Positions 1 to 7,111 of a DNA stretch of 24,333 nt are shown here, one piece after another; position 1 is the first letter of the stretch, and every line of letters begins with the position of its first letter. The translations under genes were made by a program, and so were the position numbers. A model generated the notes under the pieces. It was not told the origin of the DNA. It did no database searches and saw nothing but the letters and a program-made list of their open reading frames with translations. The stretch is from Lachnospiraceae bacterium (lineage in GTDB: Bacteria; Bacillota_A; Clostridia; Lachnospirales; Lachnospiraceae), in the NCBI GenBank assembly GCA_017416055.1, contig JAFQDI010000041.1, positions 1-24,333 on the forward strand. Direction: 5' to 3'.

Positions 1-66
1 GCTGTCATCCGTCAATTCCTTGATGGCAACCGGCGGATCACCGATGGCCCGGCCGCGGATGCGCAT
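1..66 (-). CDS. Possible partial ORF at the left edge (5' end only, or a PolC-like fragment)
   Basis: An open frame of 22 codons runs off the window edge, read as MRIRGRAIGDPPVAIKEL then TDDS. The ATG at 64-66 is preceded by AAGGAAGAGGAT, which could serve as a ribosome binding site, so this may be the next gene of the Tad operon. The frame is also open further upstream through a Lys/Glu-rich stretch (KQEKKEEKPKEED) into the end of the DUF5702 gene. From memory, the K/E-rich linker followed by a G-R-x4-P-V-x-I pattern resembles the region just before the OB-fold domain of PolC-type DNA polymerase III. If so, this is an internal fragment and not a true start. Too short to decide. Confidence 0.3.
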   Translation of the reverse strand, partial: MRIRGRAIGDPPVAIKELTDDS

Positions 67-104
67 ATCCTCTTCCTTGGGCTTTTCTTCCTTCTTTTCC
101 TGTT

Positions 105-2069
105 TTATGGATATTGATAACCGGCTTCTACCGTAAAGCGATGGCCCTCTCCGGAAAGTGTTCCGACGATCGGCATGGTGATCAACCGATACGGTGAAAA
201 AAACCTCATCTTTGTCGTCGCCGCACCGTAACAATCCTCCACCAAAAATCCTGCCTCTGCTCTACGAATATCTTCCTGTATCATGTCAAGACTTCCCAGG
301 CACAGCTTTTGTGTACTTTTTAGTGCCAAAAACATCTTTAAGTAATCCTCATAAGCAAGCCCCTGAGTTCCATTCTCCGTCCAGCCGACTTTTGTTTCCA
401 CCGCTCCATGTCTCGGCGAGACGAGCCCGCGAACAGATGTCTTCCAGGTTTCATCCGATTTCCAGATTTCCACGGTTTCTCCTCGAAAAAGAGCTTTCAC
501 ATCTGCCACAGCCTCCGCAAACGCCCACACAGCTAGCAAAGTAAACTGTGTGACCAGCACCAATGGATACAGTCCGGTGGAACCAATCAATGCATACGCT
601 ACCGCTTCTGCCAATTCACGCTTTTCCGTATTCATTAGCAAATACGCCAGATTCAATCCTTCTCTAAGTGCCAGTAAGCTTTCTGCCATCGCAGTCAGAT
701 TGCTTCGACTATCTTCTTTGCCGAACAGGATATACTCCTGCTGATAGGCAAACGTTTTTTGTGTTTCCGAGTTCCAACAGCTAAAGGTATCTCCAATGTA
801 GAAAACAAGCAGCCCTTTTTGCAGCAACGTCACTTCCGGCAACGTTTCCCTTCCCGTTTTTGACGGCAGTATCGACCTTTCCTCAATTCGGTCCAGTTCT
901 GTTCGTCCGGCATCCGCTCCCAAGACAAGAGAAAGTACAGCCATATTTTTCCACTGCTTCACCGTGTCTAACAAGCTTTGCCCATCATCGGCCTTTTCCT
1001 CAATCTCTTCGTGGTTTGAACCGGCTTCTTCCCGACATTGTTCCTCGCTTTTCTTAAGCACGGTTTCCACTTCCAGCATCAGACTGAAGCTGCTGTCAAT
1101 CATGTCTCTGACCTTTAATGCTATTTTCTCCATCTCTGTCCCAAGTTCTTCCTCAGTAAATCCGGCGTTCCGAACCACATCAATCTCATCTTCCACAGAC
1201 AAAAATTGATTACAAATATCGGTCAATTGCTCCTCCAACAGGCGAACCACTCCTCCGATCGTTCCGTTTTCCGTGAGTGCATCCAATTGATCAATCTGTT
1301 CTCGGTAGATTGATGTCTCCCCTTCACCGTAATCAGCTCTCAGTCCATCAGCAAGTTTGCCGATTTGTTTAACCGACCGAAGATAGTTCGATGTACTCTG
1401 CTTCAGCCGATCACAAATCATTCTCATTCCTTGGGCTACGCTGCGCAGATCTTCCGGGGAATTTATTTCGGTATCAAGCAAACCTCTGATCGTTTCCGCG
1501 CCCTCTTTCACAGTAAGAGCCAGATTTCTCACATCCTGAAACAAGCTTGAGATCAACTGTATCTGCTCAAAAACACTACTCACCGTCACAGCAAAGTTTC
1601 TGATTTTTTCCACCTCACCCAGAACACCTGCCTGCTCCAACAGTGCTTCTACCAACTCAGCAGCCACTTGGTATTGCTCATACTTTATCGCCTGCTCGAG
1701 AAACAGTCGCCCACCATCCGTTAGCATGGTCTCTGCTTCGGTGACCAAAACTTCCTCCAGCGCCAGACCCCAAACGTCCGTATATTCCGGCAGTCCACTC
1801 ATCCCCTGTCCGGGGTTCATGTAATACCCGATATACTCTTCCAGATCCTCTTCGAGTGTCTCCGGCTCATGATGGAAAAACACATGATATCGGTCCCAAA
1901 GCAAGTCATGATATTCTGCAAATACCGACTGCAGTGCTGACCCGGATGCCGTCCGCGCCATGAATCGAAGCCCTGCGGTCCTGGCTGACTCCAGACAGGT
2001 ACAGAGTAGCGCACTGATCAGCAGCGTCATCAGGCAGAAGAATACCGTCATGCTTCCTCTTTGCTCCAT
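105..2069 (-). CDS. DUF5702 domain-containing Tad-locus surface protein
   Basis: A 654-residue protein, last of the recognisable Tad genes here. The N-terminus (MEQRGSMTVFFCLMTLLISA) has the layout of a TadE/type IV pilin-like leader: a short charged stretch, Gly-Ser, then one membrane helix at about residues 7-27, followed by LESARTAGLRF, as in DUF5702 proteins of clostridial Tad loci. The remainder is a large, mostly helical extracytoplasmic domain with Glu/Leu-rich probable coiled-coil stretches. A second hydrophobic segment (around LYPLVLVTQFTLLAVWAFAEA) lies near the C-terminus. I start at ATG 2069, which has GGAGAAAGAG just upstream; a TTG at 2081 abuts the pilin stop codon but has no ribosome binding site. 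Inferred role: large minor pilin-like or cell-surface component. No enzymatic motif is visible. The family call is fairly secure; the function is unknown. Confidence 0.85.
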   Translation of the reverse strand: MEQRGSMTVFFCLMTLLISALLCTCLESARTAGLRFMARTASGSALQSVFAEYHDLLWDRYHVFFHHEPETLEEDLEEYIGYYMNPGQGMSGLPEYTDVWGLALEEVLVTEAETMLTDGGRLFLEQAIKYEQYQVAAELVEALLEQAGVLGEVEKIRNFAVTVSSVFEQIQLISSLFQDVRNLALTVKEGAETIRGLLDTEINSPEDLRSVAQGMRMICDRLKQSTSNYLRSVKQIGKLADGLRADYGEGETSIYREQIDQLDALTENGTIGGVVRLLEEQLTDICNQFLSVEDEIDVVRNAGFTEEELGTEMEKIALKVRDMIDSSFSLMLEVETVLKKSEEQCREEAGSNHEEIEEKADDGQSLLDTVKQWKNMAVLSLVLGADAGRTELDRIEERSILPSKTGRETLPEVTLLQKGLLVFYIGDTFSCWNSETQKTFAYQQEYILFGKEDSRSNLTAMAESLLALREGLNLAYLLMNTEKRELAEAVAYALIGSTGLYPLVLVTQFTLLAVWAFAEAVADVKALFRGETVEIWKSDETWKTSVRGLVSPRHGAVETKVGWTENGTQGLAYEDYLKMFLALKSTQKLCLGSLDMIQEDIRRAEAGFLVEDCYGAATTKMRFFSPYRLITMPIVGTLSGEGHRFTVEAGYQYP

Positions 2070-2081
2070 CTCTTTCTCCAA

Positions 2082-2270
2082 TCAATATACGGCCTGCGTT
2101 TTTCTGGTGATTTCCGAAAGGATATTCGTCAGAACACCGGTAATCTGCTCCTTGAAAAGTAACACAAGGGTGATCAACACCACCAATATCAAAATAACCT
2201 CAACCACACCGACCGCCGACTCATCTTTCCAAAACGTCTTCATCTTCGCAAGTAATCTGTTCTTTCTCAT
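2082..2270 (-). CDS. Flp-like pilin (Flp1-like family)
   Basis: A 62-residue protein and the probable major pilin subunit of the Tad pilus. It has a basic N-terminus (MRKNRLLAKMKTFWKDES) followed by AVGVVEVILILVVLITLVLLF, a single hydrophobic helix with the Glu five residues into the mature segment that type IV pilins use for assembly. The expected cleavage is next to the hydrophobic helix, in the ES-AVGVVE region. The tail is short and polar, as in Flp pilins. I chose ATG 2270 because AGGAGG stands 6 nt upstream; an in-frame ATG at 2294 overlaps the tadC-like stop codon and lacks such a site. The gene lies between the tadC-like and DUF5702 genes, which supports the assignment. A prepilin peptidase would be needed and is not encoded in the window. 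Confidence 0.85.
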   Translation of the reverse strand: MRKNRLLAKMKTFWKDESAVGVVEVILILVVLITLVLLFKEQITGVLTNILSEITRKTQAVY

Positions 2271-2280
2271 CCTTTTCCTC

Positions 2281-3501
2281 CTACATAAATCCATAAAATG
2301 CCGGTACCACCACGATCGCCAATACGACCGCGAACATCATAAACATCGGCAGAAGCATCTTCGTTCCGGCCTTCTCTCCACTTCGTCTTGCCAGATGTTT
2401 TCTCTGCTCCCAGGCTCGTGTCGACTCCTCTGCCATCATCGTCGCTAGCTGCCTGGTTCCCCTTCGCACGTTTCCTGCCAACAGGTTTCCAAGTTTCATG
2501 CATCCTGCCGTCTCGCACCGTTTTCCAAACTGCCGATATGCCTCCGCTTCCGAAACACCGTCTGTCATGCGGTTACAAGCAAACGCCACTTCCTCATAAA
2601 TCGGCCGCAGCGATGTTCCTTTTCTCTTTTCGTCTGTGGCAATTCTTTCCCAAACGTTTCGCATACTCATCCCTGCCTGATACAATACAGTCATCTTTAC
2701 AACCAACTCGGGATAATCGGTCATTATCTCCTCCTGTCGTTTCCTCCTTTGTTGTTCATTTTTTTTCCCTCCTTTCATATAGAATAACAGTCCCACCATC
2801 ATCGGTAACAAGGCGATGCCGATCTGTTGTGAAAGATCTGTCTTCTGCACAAAAACAATCTTCTCCCCCTCAAATTCTTCCGGAAGAGCTAGTTTCTCGG
2901 TATCTTTTGTGTCAGATTCCAGCCGCGCCAACTCCTGCATCAGCCGTTCTTCCCAGGAAGGTGCTTTCACCGGAAGGACCGTCACCCAAATTTCCTCGCT
3001 GTGTCGATGACTCTGCAGCTTCATGGTTACCTCAAGCTTAACCTGCATCGGATTTGTCAGCTGTCTCTCCTTCTGAATCTTTCCGGTACCGGAAATCATC
3101 TCCGGCAAATTACTTTTCCAGCTCAGATCAACGCCGAATTCTTCCATTTGTTCCGGCAAGTTAAGATCCGTATCAACTTCCAGCAGCGAGACATTTTTTC
3201 CGCGAATCCGTTCCGGCAATCTCTTCGACACCTCTGCAAAGATCGTCTCCGCTTCGTCTTTTGTGTACCGCCTGGTGCTGATATCCATACGAATCTTTTT
3301 TCTGCTGCCGTCCTCGCGCAAAACGATGAGGTTTTGGAAAGTACTTCCCTCTGATATTGAAGGTCTTTCCAAGCTTTCCAGGTTCACCTCTCGGTCCCCC
3401 ATCAGAACTCCGGACAACACCAACAGACTGATCAGCATACATATCCCCAGCAGAAGTTTGTCCCGATGCATCTTCCAAATGTCCTGCACATATTCTCTCA
3501 T
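2281..3501 (-). CDS. tadC: TadC-like type II/IV secretion F-domain membrane protein with a large ectodomain
   Basis: A 406-residue inner-membrane platform protein of the Tad pilus. One helix at about residues 17-35 is followed by an extracytoplasmic domain of roughly 190 residues (36-225). A second helix lies at about 226-242, then a cytoplasmic four-helix T2SSF-type domain at about 255-375 (PELVVKMTVLYQAGMSMRNVWERI), and a final helix at about 382-402 (MLLPMFMMFAVVLAIVVVP). Classical TadC proteins are about 280-310 residues; the extra length is the ectodomain, as in other clostridial Tad loci. ATG 3501 is preceded by AGGAGGTGGAG; a GTG at 3507 falls inside that site. The gene starts 9 nt after the tadB stop. 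The F-domain partner is TadB, and the motor is TadA. The specific role of the ectodomain is unknown. Confidence 0.85.
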   Translation of the reverse strand: MREYVQDIWKMHRDKLLLGICMLISLLVLSGVLMGDREVNLESLERPSISEGSTFQNLIVLREDGSRKKIRMDISTRRYTKDEAETIFAEVSKRLPERIRGKNVSLLEVDTDLNLPEQMEEFGVDLSWKSNLPEMISGTGKIQKERQLTNPMQVKLEVTMKLQSHRHSEEIWVTVLPVKAPSWEERLMQELARLESDTKDTEKLALPEEFEGEKIVFVQKTDLSQQIGIALLPMMVGLLFYMKGGKKNEQQRRKRQEEIMTDYPELVVKMTVLYQAGMSMRNVWERIATDEKRKGTSLRPIYEEVAFACNRMTDGVSEAEAYRQFGKRCETAGCMKLGNLLAGNVRRGTRQLATMMAEESTRAWEQRKHLARRSGEKAGTKMLLPMFMMFAVVLAIVVVPAFYGFM

Positions 3502-3510
3502 CTCCACCTC

Positions 3511-4347
3511 CTACACCTGAATCCGACCGATTCTCCATGACAATGCTGCTGCTCCCAGATAGACAACCAGGCAAATCGTCATAATCATCCGGCCCAACCA
3601 CGTCGTGTATAGTATTTGGAAGAACTCTCCTGCGCTCAGGTTCAGATAAGCAATCAATGCCAGCGGAAACACGGTGAGAATCTGTTGCTCAAACTGCTTT
3701 CCGCTGAGCATTGTCGCAACTTCATCCTGCGTCTGTTGCTTTTCCTCCATTACATCGATAGTGTCTGCAATTATCGACACCAACTGTCCACCACTGCGCT
3801 TTGCCACTCCAAACACTTCCGCGAAACTTCGCAAATCTTCCATGCCCAGTTCTTCCGCCGCCTCCTGAATTACGGTCTCGACCGGCCGGTTCAGGTTAAG
3901 CTTTTGCACCATCAGCCGAAACTCTCTAACCACGATATCCCGCTCACCATAAAGAAGTCTCAACTCCTGCGCAGCCTCCCTCACCGCATTTTCCGGAGAG
4001 TAACCCGCGCTGAGCGCAGCGGAAATGCTTCGCATCCCATCCCGGAAGCTACTCCTTCCCCGTTCGATCTGCTTTCTCCTTTCCTCTCGCAGAGAGTGAA
4101 TAAACCATGCGATTCCCACCGGAATCAAGGCCGGAACCGCAAGCCAGCTTTGGTAAAAGGAATACGCCAATGCCCCCACGAGAAGACATGCTCCAACCGC
4201 ATAAAGTACAATTTTTATCGGAGGAACATGAAGACGACTGCGTTCAGTTCCCGCAAAAGACCGGATCAGCCACTTTTTCCAGTCTCCTGCTCTCTTCAGA
4301 GAAGGCAAAAATCGGCACCACCCGAATCTTGTCCTTGTCTCGATCAT
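3511..4347 (-). CDS. tadB: TadB-like type II secretion F-family protein
   Basis: A 278-residue inner-membrane platform protein expected to couple TadA ATP hydrolysis to pilin extraction. Two hydrophobic helices at about 44-62 and 68-84 precede a cytoplasmic F-domain at about 95-215 (FRDGMRSISAALSAGYSPEN, EVFGVAKRSGGQL). Two more hydrophobic segments follow at about 222-240 and 252-272. The ATG at 4347 has GGAGGTGAGAGG upstream, but it makes the gene overlap the 3' end of tadA by 104 bp. The first 28 or so residues are not typical TadB sequence, and the conserved part begins near residue 29, so a later non-ATG start is possible. Family assignment is secure; the exact start is not. Confidence 0.9.
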   Translation of the reverse strand: MIETRTRFGWCRFLPSLKRAGDWKKWLIRSFAGTERSRLHVPPIKIVLYAVGACLLVGALAYSFYQSWLAVPALIPVGIAWFIHSLREERRKQIERGRSSFRDGMRSISAALSAGYSPENAVREAAQELRLLYGERDIVVREFRLMVQKLNLNRPVETVIQEAAEELGMEDLRSFAEVFGVAKRSGGQLVSIIADTIDVMEEKQQTQDEVATMLSGKQFEQQILTVFPLALIAYLNLSAGEFFQILYTTWLGRMIMTICLVVYLGAAALSWRIGRIQV

Positions 4348-5452
4348 ATCCTCTCACCTCCACAATGGATACCACCCGCCGCTCCCCTTCTCTGTCACGG
4401 CTCAGGTGGACCATAAAGTTTAACGCAGACCCAATCTGCGCCCGGATCGCGGGCAGCGGCAACGAAGCACCCATCAAGGCCATTGTCTCCAATCTGGACA
4501 ACATGTCCTGTGGAGAATTTCCGTGACCGGTGGAAAGGGACCCGGCATGACCGGTGTTCATCGCTGCAAGCATATCCATACATGCACCGTCTCGCACCTC
4601 GCCTACAATGATCCGATCTGGCCGCATACGAAGCGATGTGCGAATCAGTTCCCGAATCGTAATGGAATGAGTGCCTTCCCCATTCGCATTGCGCATCTCA
4701 AGGCGGACCAGATTGGGCTGACTGATTTTCAGTTCTGCCGAGTCCTCGATAAGAACAACCCGCTCCCGCGGTGGAATCGCGCATGCAAGCGCATTGAGAA
4801 AAGTTGTCTTTCCTGTTCCGGTTCCCCCGCTGACAAACAGATTCGCCCCCTGCACCACCATCCGTTCCAAAAAATCTGCCGCCTCCGTTGTCAACATCTT
4901 TCGCTCTGCCAGTTGGTGAAGTGACCAGACATTTCTCGCAAATTTACGAATCGTGAGCGCCGGTCCGTCAATCGCCACCGGGGAAAGAACGACATTCACA
5001 CGCGACCCGTCCTTCAATCGGGCATCCACAATCGGGCTGGATTCATTCACCACACGGTTGACACCCGAAACGATTTGCTGAATCACATCCTCCAGGCGCT
5101 CACGGCTCAAAAACTTCCGGTCGCTGGGATACAACACTCCGTTTCGTTCCACAAAAATGTTCTCCGGACCATTGACCATAACCTCCGTGATTTCCGGGTC
5201 CTCCAACAATTCCTGAAGCACATCTAACCGTCTCAAACGATTAAACAGTTTATGTTGTATCTGCTCCCGCTGAGCCGCCGTAAGCCCCATCTCCCTCCCG
5301 CGTCGACAGATAATCTCATCGAGCAAATCCTCAACCTCCCCGTCGGTGAGTTCCCGCGAAAAATCCAGTTCCTCGATCACCTCAGCATACAATCGCTCCT
5401 CCGCTTCGCTCCACATCTTCTGCTGACCGCAATAACCGTTCTGCCAGTTCAT
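4244..5452 (-). CDS. tadA: TadA/CpaF secretion ATPase
   Basis: A 402-residue hexameric motor ATPase of the VirB11/GspE superfamily that powers Tad pilus assembly. The N-terminal domain (about 1-170) contains the CpaF signature ITEVMVNGPENIFVERNG and VNESSPIVDARLKDGSRVN. The ATPase domain has Walker A GGTGTGKTT at 209-217, an Asp box LIEDSAEL at 234-241, Walker B IIVGEVRD at 281-288 and a His box GHAGSLSTGHGNS at 301-313. All key residues are present, so it should be active. The start at ATG 5452 has GGAGGAG upstream and overlaps the end of the tadZ-like gene by 71 bp; an in-frame ATG at 5416 is a weaker alternative. It acts at the cytoplasmic face with TadB and TadC. Highly confident. Confidence 0.96.
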   Translation of the reverse strand: MNWQNGYCGQQKMWSEAEERLYAEVIEELDFSRELTDGEVEDLLDEIICRRGREMGLTAAQREQIQHKLFNRLRRLDVLQELLEDPEITEVMVNGPENIFVERNGVLYPSDRKFLSRERLEDVIQQIVSGVNRVVNESSPIVDARLKDGSRVNVVLSPVAIDGPALTIRKFARNVWSLHQLAERKMLTTEAADFLERMVVQGANLFVSGGTGTGKTTFLNALACAIPPRERVVLIEDSAELKISQPNLVRLEMRNANGEGTHSITIRELIRTSLRMRPDRIIVGEVRDGACMDMLAAMNTGHAGSLSTGHGNSPQDMLSRLETMALMGASLPLPAIRAQIGSALNFMVHLSRDREGERRVVSIVEVRGYDRDKDKIRVVPIFAFSEESRRLEKVADPVFCGN

Positions 5453-6395
5453 CCATATACTCCTCCGTCCTCTCCCGTCGACTTCCGCGCAGTTCCTCCA
5501 GTGGAAGCATCACACCTTTTGACCTCTCCGCTATCGAATCGGCTCCTATGCTCCTCCAGAACGCCTCATAAGCTTCCTGCTGCAAACTGCCGGTTTCCGT
5601 AGCGGGAAACAACACGCAGTTTTTCCCAACTGAACCAAACAAACTCAGCCACCCGGAGATACTTCCTCCAAAATCCAGCACTGCATATCGATATCCTCCT
5701 GCCCGGCACACTGCTTCGACCAAATCCTTCGACTCGCTTTCCTTTAATTCTGCCAGTTCTGCCGGATTCGCCGGTGCCGGAACACAGTCGTAACCCTCCA
5801 GGTGGATCACCATCCGTTCCAGCTGCTCCTCGTCCAACCGCCCCCGACGCCAGCAGTATGCCAGGTCTGATAAATCCTGATCTGTATTTCTTCCCAACAA
5901 ACCAATCACCGCAGAAAATTCATTCAGCCCCAGATAAACCGCGGGGCCATCCCGTCCCAAATGTTTCGCCATTGTCAATGCCAGACGAGTACACTCGGTC
6001 CATCCCCCCGGCGCATAGACACCGAACAAGTCTGTCTCTGTACACAACTCCGGCTGTCCCGCCCCGGGAAGCTCCAGCCCAAGCATCACCTGGCGCAGAA
6101 TCTCCTCCGCCGCCTGATATTTGTACACGAATGGCTCTGCATTCTCCCTCGGTGCATTTGCTGTCTCCATCAATCGGAACCACCGCTTTTTTTCTCCGCA
6201 AAACTCGGCTTTCTCCCAGGACTCCCCCGCTAAGACAGCATCTACCTCATGCGTAGACACATATTCTTTCATCTTTTCCCGGTCGGAAAAACACACAACC
6301 CGAAACGCACCTTCCTCTCTGCGGCTGACAAAGCCTCCCAAGCGAGCAACAAAATCCCGGTCATCATCGCAGATAATCAAACTTCTTTCTCTCAA
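5382..6395 (-). CDS. tadZ: TadZ/CpaE-like protein with a degenerate P-loop
   Basis: A 337-residue first gene of the Tad operon. The N-terminus (RSLIICDDDRDFVARLGG) looks like a response-regulator-like atypical receiver domain (about 1-110), and the rest looks like a MinD/ParA-type fold, the TadZ layout. TadZ localises the pilus machine. At the P-loop position (about 125-138) the sequence is GVYAPGGWTECTRLAL: the GK(T/S) residues for ATP binding are missing, with Cys where the Lys should be. YRYAVLDFGG at about 236-244 matches the Walker B strand. The start is TTG 6395, supported by GGAGGAGGTG 7 nt upstream; no ATG fits. It is transcribed from the promoter at 6580-6608 through a leader of about 180 nt. 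The TadZ call rests on position and fold-like features, so it is less certain than tadA. Confidence 0.75.
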   Translation of the reverse strand: MRERSLIICDDDRDFVARLGGFVSRREEGAFRVVCFSDREKMKEYVSTHEVDAVLAGESWEKAEFCGEKKRWFRLMETANAPRENAEPFVYKYQAAEEILRQVMLGLELPGAGQPELCTETDLFGVYAPGGWTECTRLALTMAKHLGRDGPAVYLGLNEFSAVIGLLGRNTDQDLSDLAYCWRRGRLDEEQLERMVIHLEGYDCVPAPANPAELAELKESESKDLVEAVCRAGGYRYAVLDFGGSISGWLSLFGSVGKNCVLFPATETGSLQQEAYEAFWRSIGADSIAERSKGVMLPLEELRGSRRERTEEYMDELAERLLRSAEDVERSGGAIVC

Positions 6396-6573
6396 TCAAA
6401 CACCTCCTCCTTCGGCTTTCTTTGATTTTAGGCAACAAAATACCAGCCTCGGAACACTCTTTTCCGAAACAACATCTTCTCTTTTGTACTCACGTCACGG
6501 ATATCAATTTGAATGTTTAAGACTGCCGACAGACTGCGGCAAATGGATCTGAATCCGAACCGGCGAACGCCGT
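6396..6573 (-). promoter_or_regulatory. Structured 5' leader of the tad operon
   Basis: Between the predicted transcription start (about 6573) and the tadZ-like TTG codon lie about 180 nt with no convincing ORF. Reading the minus-strand RNA, I see a GC hairpin at the 5' end (arms 6561-6565 and 6568-6572), a small GGAT/ATCC hairpin (6545-6556), a hairpin with arms TGCCG/CGGCA (6524-6541, 8-nt loop) and a hairpin with arms TCGGAA/TTCCGA (6449-6467, 7-nt loop). A possible AGGC/GCCT stem lies at 6430-6449, directly after that hairpin. The ribosome binding site GGAGGAGGTG follows at the end. I do not recognise a riboswitch class by eye. Length and structure suggest post-initiation control, but this is inference. 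Confidence 0.4.
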
Positions 6574-6579
6574 GTCCAT

Positions 6580-6608
6580 ATTATTCACGAAAACGCGAAA
6601 TTTGTCAA
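6580..6608 (-). promoter_or_regulatory. Sigma-A promoter of the tad operon
   Basis: On the minus strand a perfect -35 TTGACA (6603-6608) is separated by 17 nt from a -10 AATAAT (6580-6585). The bases immediately upstream of the -35 (6612-6640) are a nearly pure A/T tract, which could act as an UP element. Predicted start near 6573. Confidence 0.75.
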
Positions 6609-6650
6609 CCCCCAATTTTTAAAATTTAAAATTTCCAAAATCATGCATAT

Positions 6651-6679
6651 TTGTGAAATCCGGTGACTATACTTTATAT
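6651..6679 (+). promoter_or_regulatory. Candidate promoter of the DUF2508 gene
   Basis: TTGTGA (6651-6656), a 17-nt spacer, then TTATAT (6674-6679) about 38 nt before the start codon. The match is moderate. It is divergent from the tad promoter, and both share the A/T-rich stretch at 6612-6640. Confidence 0.4.
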
Positions 6680-6716
6680 AGTGACAGAAGTATGTATCAA
6701 TCAGGAGCGTGTGTCT

Positions 6717-7010
6717 ATGTTATTTAAACGCTTATTCCGTTCTGCAGCGGACAAGCCACCGGCAGAGCTGATCAACTTGCGCCGGGAAATTGAAAACACC
6801 AGAGCAAACTTGGAATTGGCGATGGCAAATTTTGATCAGGCCGTCGACCCGACTATGATCGATTGCTATATTTATGAGGTTAAGGCAGAGCAGCTTCGTT
6901 ACGAATTTTTACTGAAGCAGGCAAAGCAGTTTGATGATCTGTTTCCTCAGAGCAAGGCGGATTTTGAGGCCGTCTATGGTCGCATGGATTATGATTCGCC
7001 AAAAGGCTGA
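6717..7010 (+). CDS. DUF2508 family protein (YaaL-like)
   Basis: A 97-residue, predominantly helical, charged cytoplasmic protein with no signal peptide or membrane segment. The pattern of an early Arg/Glu-rich helix, then LELAMANFDQAVDPTMIDCY, then KAEQLRYEFLLKQAKQF fits the DUF2508/YaaL family, whose function is not established. I start at ATG 6717, with AGGAG 9 nt upstream; an upstream in-frame GTG (6663) lies inside the promoter region. In other Firmicutes this family sits near recombination and sporulation genes, but here it stands alone before glgB. Its stop codon is only 2 nt before the glgB -35 element, and no terminator separates them, so readthrough into glgB is possible. Confidence 0.75.
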   Translation: MLFKRLFRSAADKPPAELINLRREIENTRANLELAMANFDQAVDPTMIDCYIYEVKAEQLRYEFLLKQAKQFDDLFPQSKADFEAVYGRMDYDSPKG

Positions 7011-7012
7011 CC

Positions 7013-7042
7013 TTGACACTCTCGCACAGCCGGTGATATAAT
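7013..7042 (+). promoter_or_regulatory. Sigma-A promoter of glgB
   Basis: Perfect TTGACA (7013-7018) and perfect TATAAT (7037-7042) with an 18-nt spacer, about 70 nt before the glgB ATG. The predicted start is near 7049. Confidence 0.8.
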
Positions 7043-7111
7043 AATCTTGTATTCTTCGTTAACACTAACATCACGGGAGCGATCACCTGACGTCCCAGCA
7101 AAGGAGTACAT

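Noticed and set aside
2388..3041. 217-codon plus-strand frame opposite the tadC-like gene
   Set aside because: It is antisense to a well-supported gene, has no ribosome binding site or family resemblance, and reads as low-complexity Ser/Pro/Leu sequence typical of a shadow frame.
6396..6573. c-di-GMP riboswitch in the tad leader
   Set aside because: The conserved sequence blocks I know for class I are absent; I report only an unclassified structured leader.
6612..6640. A/T-rich repeats as a replication origin or DnaA region
   Set aside because: There are no DnaA-box-like sequences around it and the position between two divergent promoters explains it better.
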